A DNA stretch of 64,000 bases from an uncultured Pseudomonadota bacterium (GTDB taxonomy: Bacteria > Pseudomonadota > Gammaproteobacteria > Methylococcales > Methylomonadaceae), in assembly GCA_903870545.1 (NCBI GenBank), contig CAIQDI010000018.1, positions 124,001 to 188,000 of the forward strand, read 5' to 3'. How positions within the stretch are numbered: position 1 is the stretch's first letter; each line of letters opens with the position of its first letter. The translations under genes were made by a program, and so were the position numbers. Of the stretch, positions 57,455 to 64,000 are shown piece by piece. The notes under the pieces are model-generated. The model did no database searches and had not been told where the DNA came from. It saw only the letters and a list, made by a program, of their open reading frames with translations.

Positions 57455-58786
57455 GTGCAGAATGACCGCATTGCAGAATTAAAAAATACTGTTCAACAAC
57501 TTTTAGACGAAGCCAAAGCACAAGGTGCGACGGCAGCGGAAGCGGGTTTGAGCGTTGACGACGGTTTATCTGTCACCGCACGATTGGGCGTTGTGGAAAC
57601 AATTGAACATCATTGCAGCCAGGGTTTAGGCGTAACGGTTTATTTTGGTCAGCGAAAAGGCGCGGCAAGTACCACCGATTTGTCGCCGGCTTCAATCAAA
57701 GAAACCGTCAGCGCGGCGTGTAGCATTGCGCGTTATACCAGCGAAGACGAATTTTCAGGTTTGCCCGACGCGGATTTATTAGCCAGCGAATTTCCCGATT
57801 TAGATTTGTATCATCCGTGGGATTTGTCATCGGAAAAAGCGATTGAAATGGCGATTGAATGCGAAAATGCGGCGCGAGATTATCACGCCGAAATTAGCAA
57901 TTCTGAAGGCGCGTCAGTCAGCACGCATCAGGGAATTAGCGTATTGGGCAACAGTTTGGGATTTTTACAAGCGCGGGTCGGTTCCCGTCATTCGTTGAGT
58001 TGTTCGGTTCTCGCGCAACGCGGCGACGATATGCAACGGGATTATTGGTACAGCGTGGCGCGAAATGCCGCACAATTAGAAACCGCGCGAGAAGTCGGCA
58101 TTAAAGCAGCGGAACGGACGTTGCGCCGTTTGGGCGGACGCAGTTTAAGTCCGCGTCAATGCCCCGTTTTATTCAGCGCAGAAATGGCAGGAAGTTTATT
58201 AAGCTCGTTTATTGGCGCGATTAGTGGCGGCAGTTTATATCGCAAATCGACGTTTTTATTGGACGCGCTCGACACACAAATTTTTCCTGATTTTGTGCAT
58301 ATTCACGAGCAACCACATTTACGCGGCGCATTAGGCAGCGCGTCATTTGACAGCGAAGGCGTGACCACGCGCCACCGTGATTTGGTGCGTGACGGCATTT
58401 TGAAAGATTATGTGTTAAGCACTTATTCCGCAAAAAAATTGGGGTTGAAAAGTACCGGCAACGCTGGCAGTGTGAGGAATTTAACACTAACATCGAACGC
58501 CGGTGATTTTGAATCGATGTTAAAAATGCTCGACACGGGTTTGTTGGTCACGGAACTGATGGGGCAAGGCGTGAAAATGATGACCGGCGATTATTCGCGC
58601 GGCGCAGCGGGTTTTTGGGTGGAAAATGGCGTGATTCAATATCCCGTTGAAGAAATCACCATCGCAGGGAATTTAAAAAATATGTTCAAAAACATGGTGG
58701 CGATTGGCAACGATGTCGATTTGCGTGGCAATATACGCACTGGCTCGATTTTAATTGAGCGGTTATCGATTGCGGGCGAAGAGTAG
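57455..58786 (+). CDS. pmbA: TldE/PmbA-family protein
   Basis: PmbA (TldE) works with TldD as a protease that matures microcin-like peptides and degrades CcdA. The 443-residue product starts at a GTG with AAGGA upstream and shows the PmbA pattern: GLSVTARLGVVETIEHH at the N-terminus, FSGLPDADLLA, HSLSCSVLAQRGDDMQRDYWY, and the C-terminal MTGDYSRGAAGFWVENGVIQYPVEEITIAGNL. PmbA lacks the zinc motif of TldD, as here. tldD is not in the window. Confidence 0.94.
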   Translation: MQNDRIAELKNTVQQLLDEAKAQGATAAEAGLSVDDGLSVTARLGVVETIEHHCSQGLGVTVYFGQRKGAASTTDLSPASIKETVSAACSIARYTSEDEFSGLPDADLLASEFPDLDLYHPWDLSSEKAIEMAIECENAARDYHAEISNSEGASVSTHQGISVLGNSLGFLQARVGSRHSLSCSVLAQRGDDMQRDYWYSVARNAAQLETAREVGIKAAERTLRRLGGRSLSPRQCPVLFSAEMAGSLLSSFIGAISGGSLYRKSTFLLDALDTQIFPDFVHIHEQPHLRGALGSASFDSEGVTTRHRDLVRDGILKDYVLSTYSAKKLGLKSTGNAGSVRNLTLTSNAGDFESMLKMLDTGLLVTELMGQGVKMMTGDYSRGAAGFWVENGVIQYPVEEITIAGNLKNMFKNMVAIGNDVDLRGNIRTGSILIERLSIAGEE

Positions 58787-58809
58787 TTTTTAATTTTTAG
58801 GAGAGAAAA

Positions 58810-59229
58810 ATGAACAGACGTAATTTTATGAGATTGGGTTTAGCGGGTGCGGGTTTGATGACGTTGAACGCTACGCCGTTGTTGGCTGAAACAAAACAGG
58901 CTGAATTGCTCGGCGCGGGCGGATTGTTTTACACAAAAGAAAATGCGGGGCGTTTCGCGGGCAAAATTGCCACCCATTTGCCCGCCATTGAAATTGAAAA
59001 ATCGACCGTGAAAGTGACTACCGCGCACGAAATGAACGGGTTTGAACACTACATTGTAAAACACATTTTGCTCGACAAAAATTATCAGTTTTTGGATGAG
59101 CATTTCTTTAACCCGACCACCGATAAAGTGGCGATTTCGACGTTCACCTTACCGAATTACAGCGGCACGTTGCACGTTTTGAGTCTGTGCAATAAGCATG
59201 ATTTGTGGTTGAATTCAATCGAGTTGTAA
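58810..59229 (+). CDS. Tat-exported superoxide reductase-like protein
   Basis: The 139-residue product has a twin-arginine signal (MNRRNFMRLGLAGAGLMTLN, cut near LLA/ETK) and a domain like the catalytic part of desulfoferrodoxin/neelaredoxin. All five iron ligands of superoxide reductase can be placed: H56 (THLPAIEI), H73 and H80 (AHEMNGFEHYI), C127 and H130 (LCNKHDLW). The catalytic Lys of the usual EKH motif is not present (it reads ATH). An exported enzyme that removes superoxide in the periplasm, or an iron-binding relative, is likely. It lies 23 bases after pmbA with GGAGAG upstream; aguA follows. Confidence 0.7.
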   Translation: MNRRNFMRLGLAGAGLMTLNATPLLAETKQAELLGAGGLFYTKENAGRFAGKIATHLPAIEIEKSTVKVTTAHEMNGFEHYIVKHILLDKNYQFLDEHFFNPTTDKVAISTFTLPNYSGTLHVLSLCNKHDLWLNSIEL

Positions 59230-59261
59230 AAACAATTTTCAATTTTAACAAGGAAAAACCA

Positions 59262-60281
59262 ATGACCCGATTTCCAGCAGAATGGGAAAAACAAGCCGCT
59301 GTTTTAATTGCTTGGCCACACGCCACCGGTGATTTTAGCGACCACCTCGAATCCGTCGAAGAAACGTACAGCATCATTGCTGACACGATTACCGAATACC
59401 AACGTTTGCTGATTGTTTGCCGTGACGACGTGCATCAACATCACATCGAAAAATTAGTTGAACGCCACGAAGACATTCAATTTGTTCACGCGCCGGTCAA
59501 CGACATTTGGGTGCGTGACACCACTTTTTTGACCGTTGAAAAAGAAGGCGCGTTGAAATATCTGAATTTTCAGTTTAACGGTTGGGGCGAAAAATACGAT
59601 TTCGCCAATGACAACGCGCTGAATCACAAATTAGCGAACGCTAAGTTTTTCAAAGGCAAAGCGCATCACGACATCGCGTTTATTTTGGAAGGCGGCAGCA
59701 TTGAAAGTGACGGCGAAGGCACGATTTTAACCACCAGCCATTGTTTGCTAAATCCGAATCGCAATAAAGAGTTAACGAAAGAACAAATCGAACAACAACT
59801 CGCCACCCATTTAGGCGCGAAACGAGTTTTGTGGCTGCAACAAGAAAATTTAGCGGGTGACGATACCGACGCGCACATTGATACCTTGGCGCGTTTTTGC
59901 AATCCGACCACGATTGCGTACACCAGCTGCGACAATCTCGACGACTCGCATTACGACAGTTTGAATCGAATGAAAATGCAGTTGGAAATGTTCCGTACCG
60001 CTGCTGGCGAACCGTATCATTTGGTTGCTCTGCCTTTGCCAACACCCATTTTCGATGAAGATGATGAACCGTTGCCGGCGAATTACGCGAATTTTTTAAT
60101 CATCAATCACGCGGTGTTAGTGCCGGTTTATGGTGACGACAAAGATAAAATCGCGCTGGAACGTTTGGCAAAAGTTTTCCCCGAACACAAACTATGCCCG
60201 ATTCCGTGTCTTCCGTTGGTGCAACAATATGGCAGTTTGCATTGCATGACGATGCAATTTCCTGAGCAAGCGCGAGGCTAA
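59262..60281 (+). CDS. aguA: Agmatine deiminase
   Basis: AguA converts agmatine to N-carbamoylputrescine. The 339-residue product has the guanidino-modifying fold with IWVRDTTFLTV, LEGGSIESDGEGTILTTSHCLLNPNRN, GDDTDAHIDTLARF, and the catalytic Cys in YGSLHCMTMQFP at the end. The start at 59262 follows AAGGA by 7 bases and avoids an overlap with the SOR-like gene that a longer frame would need. aguB follows 3 bases later, giving both steps from agmatine to putrescine. Confidence 0.94.
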   Translation: MTRFPAEWEKQAAVLIAWPHATGDFSDHLESVEETYSIIADTITEYQRLLIVCRDDVHQHHIEKLVERHEDIQFVHAPVNDIWVRDTTFLTVEKEGALKYLNFQFNGWGEKYDFANDNALNHKLANAKFFKGKAHHDIAFILEGGSIESDGEGTILTTSHCLLNPNRNKELTKEQIEQQLATHLGAKRVLWLQQENLAGDDTDAHIDTLARFCNPTTIAYTSCDNLDDSHYDSLNRMKMQLEMFRTAAGEPYHLVALPLPTPIFDEDDEPLPANYANFLIINHAVLVPVYGDDKDKIALERLAKVFPEHKLCPIPCLPLVQQYGSLHCMTMQFPEQARG

Positions 60282-60284
60282 TTT

Positions 60285-61172
60285 ATGAAAAATACGTTAA
60301 TCGTGAGTGCGGTTCAACAACCCTGTGGCGATGATAATCCGCAAGTGAATTTAGCCTTTTCGATTGCTAAAATTCGTGAAGCCGCCGCCGTAAATGCTGA
60401 TTTGGTTGTCTTGCCCGAATTGCATTTGGGCAAGTATTTTTGCCAAACTGAAGATCACGCGCTGTTTGATTTAGCGCAACCGATTCCGTGCGAAACGACC
60501 GATATTTTTTCAGCGTTAGCGAAAGAATTGAGCATTGTCATTGTCACGACCATTTTTGAACGTCGTGCGGCGGGGCTTTATCACAACACCGCCGTGGTGT
60601 TTGATAAAGACGGCAGCATTGCGGGTAAATATCGCAAAATGCACATTCCCGACGATCCGGCGTTTTACGAAAAGTATTATTTCACGCCCGGCGATTTAGG
60701 ATTTACGCCGATTCAAACGTCGATTGGCAAATTAGGCGTGCTGATTTGTTGGGATCAATGGTATCCGGAAGCCGCGCGTTTAATGGCGTTGGCCGGAGCT
60801 GAGATATTGATTTATCCGACCGCGATTGGTTGGGATAAACACGATACGGTTGAAGAACAAGCTCGCCAAGTTGACGCTTGGATTACGGTGCAACGCGGTC
60901 ACGCGGTGGCCAATGGGTTGCCGGTGATTTCGTGCAATCGGATTGGTTTTGAAACCGCGCCACACTCTGAAAATGGTATTGATTTTTGGGGCAACAGTTT
61001 TATTGTCGGCTCGCAAGGTGAATTTCTAGTTCACGCCAACGCCACCGACACTAAACTTTTGATTTGTGAAATCTCTAAAAAACGGACAGAAACCGTGCGC
61101 CGAATTTGGCCCTTTTTACGCGACCGCCGCATTGATGCGTTTGGCGATTTAACTAAACGATTTATTGATTAG
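60285..61172 (+). CDS. aguB: N-carbamoylputrescine amidase
   Basis: AguB hydrolyses N-carbamoylputrescine to putrescine, CO2 and ammonia. The 295-residue product is a nitrilase-family enzyme with the Glu (VLPELHLGKYFC), Lys (KYRKMHIPDDPAFYEKYYF) and Cys (LICWDQWYPEAARLMAL) of the active site, the last being typical of AguB. It is placed 3 bases after aguA and 24 before relA. Together with aguA it supplies polyamines from arginine through agmatine. Confidence 0.95.
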   Translation: MKNTLIVSAVQQPCGDDNPQVNLAFSIAKIREAAAVNADLVVLPELHLGKYFCQTEDHALFDLAQPIPCETTDIFSALAKELSIVIVTTIFERRAAGLYHNTAVVFDKDGSIAGKYRKMHIPDDPAFYEKYYFTPGDLGFTPIQTSIGKLGVLICWDQWYPEAARLMALAGAEILIYPTAIGWDKHDTVEEQARQVDAWITVQRGHAVANGLPVISCNRIGFETAPHSENGIDFWGNSFIVGSQGEFLVHANATDTKLLICEISKKRTETVRRIWPFLRDRRIDAFGDLTKRFID

Positions 61173-61196
61173 CCACTCAGTCATTTGGAATAGATT

Positions 61197-62999
61197 ATGA
61201 AATCAGTGATTATTTCAATTGAACAGCAGTTGCATCGTTACACTTTAGATGAGCAAGAACAATTGCAACAAGCGTTGGCTATCGTAGACGAACTGGCAGC
61301 CGATTCAACGCACCCCGCCACAAATAGTGTGGAGGTTGCCGCGATTTTAATCGAATTTAACGTGGATTTACGCACCATTGTGGCTGCCATTTTAAGTGAT
61401 TCACGTTTGATTGAGGCACAGCCACAACTGGATATTGCCGCGCTATTCGGTAAAACCGTGGCGGGTTTGGTGAAAGATATAAACTGGTTGAGTAGCGTTA
61501 ATATCTATTCATTAGAAATGGTCAATCAGCCCAATCAAACTGAAATGCTGCGCCAAATGTTGTTGGCAATGACGAAAGATGTGCGGGCAATTCTGATTAA
61601 ATTGGCGTTTCGTATTCATCGGTTGCGCTATTTAATGCTCGAACCTATCGACGTTCGACGTTTTATCGCGCAAGAAACTTTGGATATTTACGCGCCGATT
61701 GCCAACCGTTTGGGCGTTCATCAGTTTAAATGGGAACTGGAGGATATGGCGTTTCGTTATTTAAATCCCGCAACTTATCGGAAAATTGCCAAATCGTTAT
61801 CGATAAATCGCGAAGCACGCGAGAACGCAATCGAACATTTCACTTCTACGTTGCGACAAATGCTGGAGAAAGAAGATATTCTTTGTCGTTGTTATGGTCG
61901 TCCCAAGCACATTTACAGCATTTTTAAAAAAATGCAGAACAAAAGCCTGAGCTTTGATGAGTTGTATGATTTGTTGGCGGTGCGTGTTTTGGTGGAGAAT
62001 TTGACCGATTGTTATACCGTGCTGGGAATTGTGCATAATCACTGGAAAATGATTTCAAAAGAGTTTGACGATTACATTGCGAATCCGAAAGAAAACGGTT
62101 ACGAATCGTTGCATACCATTATTTTAGACAAAAATTTTAATCGCATTGAAATACAAATTCGCACGCACGCCATGCACGATTACGCAGAATTAGGGGTTGC
62201 GGCACATTGGTCGTACAAAGAAGGTGGACGACAATCGGCGACAATCGAAAAAAGTATTGCTGTTTTGCGCCATCTTTTAGAAAGGAAGGGAGACGATTCG
62301 GCTTCCGAAGAACCATTTCACAGTGAATTAGCCAGTGATTCGGTCTACGTTTTAACGCCGACTAATTTTATCGTGGCGTTAATGAAAGGTGCTACGCCGT
62401 TGGATTTTGCTTACGCACTTAAAACAGAAATCGGGCATCGTTGTCGTGGTGCAAAAGTAAACGGACGCATTGTCCCGCTTACTTATCAGCTCAATTCGGG
62501 GGAAAAAGTTGAAATTTTAACAACTAAAGAAATAACTCCGAATTATAATTGGATTACACAGCCGTTTGCTTATTTAAAAACACCTCACGCGATTCAAGAA
62601 GTGAGTAACTGGTTTAAAATTCATCCGACGGAAGTGGTAAAAGAAATTCCTATTTTGCCATCGTCTGAAATGAGAAAAGAGCCGCCCGTTAATGTCAATC
62701 TGAATCAAAAACGGGATTATTCTAAAGAAATATGTGTGACGGGTTTGAGTAATATCCAAATTGAAATCGCGCTATGTTGTCTTCCCGTGACGGATAAAGG
62801 AATTATTGGTTTCATTTCAGCCCATCGCGGTGTGATTGTGCATCAATGTGATTGTAAAAATATCCTATCATTGAGTCCGTCTAAGCAATCTCAATTAGTG
62901 CCGGTAGCGTGGGAAAATGGCAATTCTGAAAATCCTGCCAAATGTAATCAATGTGATTTAAATGCCCTGTGTTTCAATAAAAAAATATTCCCACCCTAA
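61197..62999 (+). CDS. relA: RelA-type (p)ppGpp synthetase without ACT domain
   Basis: The 600-residue product makes the alarmone (p)ppGpp. Residues 1-180 are a degenerate HD domain without the hydrolase HD motif (AAILSDSRLIE at its position). The synthetase domain has RCYGRPKHIYSIFKKM (about 230), the RelA-type EFDD (289-292) and NGYESLHTII. A TGS domain follows (about 385-450: DSVYVLTPTNFIVALMKGAT) and a short zinc-finger-like part (CCLPVTDKGIIGFISAHRG... HQCDCK). The usual C-terminal ACT/RRM domain is missing; instead it ends CNQCDLNALCF. E. coli RelA has 744 residues. Ribosome-linked control may thus differ. It may share a transcript with aguAB. Confidence 0.9.
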   Translation: MKSVIISIEQQLHRYTLDEQEQLQQALAIVDELAADSTHPATNSVEVAAILIEFNVDLRTIVAAILSDSRLIEAQPQLDIAALFGKTVAGLVKDINWLSSVNIYSLEMVNQPNQTEMLRQMLLAMTKDVRAILIKLAFRIHRLRYLMLEPIDVRRFIAQETLDIYAPIANRLGVHQFKWELEDMAFRYLNPATYRKIAKSLSINREARENAIEHFTSTLRQMLEKEDILCRCYGRPKHIYSIFKKMQNKSLSFDELYDLLAVRVLVENLTDCYTVLGIVHNHWKMISKEFDDYIANPKENGYESLHTIILDKNFNRIEIQIRTHAMHDYAELGVAAHWSYKEGGRQSATIEKSIAVLRHLLERKGDDSASEEPFHSELASDSVYVLTPTNFIVALMKGATPLDFAYALKTEIGHRCRGAKVNGRIVPLTYQLNSGEKVEILTTKEITPNYNWITQPFAYLKTPHAIQEVSNWFKIHPTEVVKEIPILPSSEMRKEPPVNVNLNQKRDYSKEICVTGLSNIQIEIALCCLPVTDKGIIGFISAHRGVIVHQCDCKNILSLSPSKQSQLVPVAWENGNSENPAKCNQCDLNALCFNKKIFPP

Positions 63000-63001
63000 A
63001 T

Positions 63002-63937
63002 CTAAAAAACGTACAATTTTCGTTTTCGCCAAAACGTGGCGCGACTCATGCCTAAACTTTTCGCTGCTGCATTGACATTTTTATTTTCTGTTAACGCGCG
63101 TTGAATGGCACTTTTTTCATCTTCCATTGAAATTGCTTTGTTGATGATTATCGGTTGAACTTCTCGAAATTCCGGCGGTAATTCGGCACTTTTCAAAATC
63201 GTGCCACGTCCGACCGCAAACGCATATTCCACCACATTTTGCAGTTCTCGAATATTACCGCGCCACGCATAATCCAACAATAAACGCATCGCTTCGGGTT
63301 CAATTTCTTCAATTTTGCGCCGATTGGCGGCGTTGTGTTGATCAATAAACGCCCATATCAACAAACTAATATCTTCGCGACGTTCCCGCAACGGCGGTAA
63401 ATAAATCGGCACGACCCGCAAGCGATACATCAAATCTTCGCGGAAGCGTCCATTTTTTACTTCTTCGCGCAATGAACGATGGGTCGCGGCGACCAAGCGC
63501 ACATTCACCGGCATCGATATTACGCCACCGACGGGAACGTAATTGCGTTCTTGAATCACGCGCAACAATTTTGCCTGTAATTCCATTGGCAATTCGGCGA
63601 TTTCATCTAAAAATAAGGTGCCACCGTGAGCGCGTTGAAATAACCCTTTGTGATCTTTAATTGCGCCGGTAAATGCGCCACGCACATGACCGAACAATTC
63701 ACTTTCTAATAAATTACTCGATAATGCCGCGCAATTGACCGCTAAAAAAGGCGCGTCTTTTCGCCCGCTCAATTCGTGAATGGCGCGGGCGACTAATTCT
63801 TTGCCAGAACCGCTTTCGCCACGCACTAAAACGGTTGCTTCGGTTTGGGCGGCGGTTTGAATAATCTGAAAAACGTCCCGCATTAAAGGCGAGCGGCTTA
63901 ATATGCCGTGAAAATTTTGAGCGTTATCAATTTGCAT
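63002..63937 (-). CDS. PspF-like sigma-54 activator
   Basis: The 311-residue product is a stand-alone AAA+ enhancer-binding protein. It lacks a receiver or sensor domain and begins close to the AAA+ core: Walker A GESGSGKE, the GAFTGA loop that contacts sigma-54, Walker B TLFLDE, and the sensor-[14 protein letters not shown] Fis-type helix-turn-helix ends it ([20 protein letters not shown]). The architecture is that of PspF or other one-domain activators whose activity is set by a partner protein. No psp genes are visible in the window; they could lie beyond 64 kb. It is convergent with relA. Confidence 0.9.
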   Translation of the reverse strand: MQIDNAQNFHGILSRSPLMRDVFQIIQTAAQTEATVLVRGESGSGKELVARAIHELSGRKDAPFLAVNCAALSSNLLESELFGHVRGAFTGAIKDHKGLFQRAHGGTLFLDEIAELPMELQAKLLRVIQERNYVPVGGVISMPVNVRLVAATHRSLREEVKNGRFREDLMYRLRVVPIYLPPLRERREDISLLIWAFIDQHNAANRRKIEEIEPEAMRLLLDYAWRGNIRELQNVVEYAFAVGRGTILKSAELPPEFREVQPIIINKAISMEDEKSAIQRALTENKNVNAAAKSLGMSRATFWRKRKLYVF

Positions 63938-64000
63938 TTTGCATCTTTTTAGGTTTAATGTTACGTTTCATGTGGTGGTTGTGGTGAAACATTTTGTGTT

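Overview
The window is a contiguous, densely packed chromosome segment from an AT-leaning gammaproteobacterium. Evidence for this is the order lepA-lepB-rnc-era, the rimP-nusA-infB-rbfA cluster, an ExDD-type RelA, a PspF-like sigma-54 activator, and DapD/DapC lysine synthesis. A Na+-pumping oxaloacetate decarboxylase, a cytochrome-porin resembling the Cyc2 type, and short palindromic repeats suggest a free-living lineage such as Thiotrichales/Beggiatoaceae or Methylococcales, but the sequence does not fix the genus. I saw no rRNA, tRNA, CRISPR array or complete prophage.

Layout. 1-5.9 kb: translation and transcription factors (rimP partial, nusA, infB, rbfA), then a type IV pilin and a cold-shock gene with a long leader. 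5.9-10.4 kb: a drug-efflux locus with tetR and a TolC-like gene on one strand and emrA-emrB on the other, with a perfect 23-bp operator between them. 10.6-12.8 kb: an outer-membrane monohaem cytochrome-porin and an inner-membrane c-type cytochrome. 12.9-17.4 kb: a DUF1456 gene, trhO-trhP (tRNA U34 hydroxylation) and NAD-isocitrate dehydrogenase with an unknown gene. 17.6-21.8 kb: lepA-lepB-rnc-era. 21.9-24.0 kb: a TPP riboswitch with terminator, then thiC.

24.0-27.1 kb is an accessory island between thiC and trpS. It holds a BrnT/BrnA pair, a DNA methyltransferase with a nuclease-like C-terminal domain, and a PIN/UPF0175 toxin-antitoxin pair flanked by 52-bp copies of the trpS 3' end. 27.1-33.4 kb: trpS, pilZ, queD, pepN and two NUC-type endonucleases. 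33.5-38.8 kb: argS, a SPOR-domain gene, an M48 lipoprotein (first zinc His replaced by Asp), dapC and dapD on one strand. 38.9-39.3 kb: a decayed IS200/IS605-type element. 39.4-42.6 kb: oadG-oadA-oadB. 42.9-43.9 kb: hsp20 and a broken membrane-anchored hsp20. 44.0-49.7 kb: metH, a phosphatidylserine decarboxylase and an outer-membrane protein.

49.8-64 kb: a poly-HAMP chemoreceptor, an NlpC/P60 lipoprotein, a small ORF, nadE with an in-frame palindromic repeat, a UPF0182 membrane protein, pmbA, a Tat-exported superoxide-reductase-like protein, aguA-aguB (agmatine to putrescine), a shortened relA and a PspF-like regulator. Most of the window is housekeeping. The parts most worth a second look are the thiC-trpS island with its trpS-end duplication, the cytochrome pair, the repeat inside nadE, the M48 substitution, the exported SOR-like protein and the mini IS605 element.
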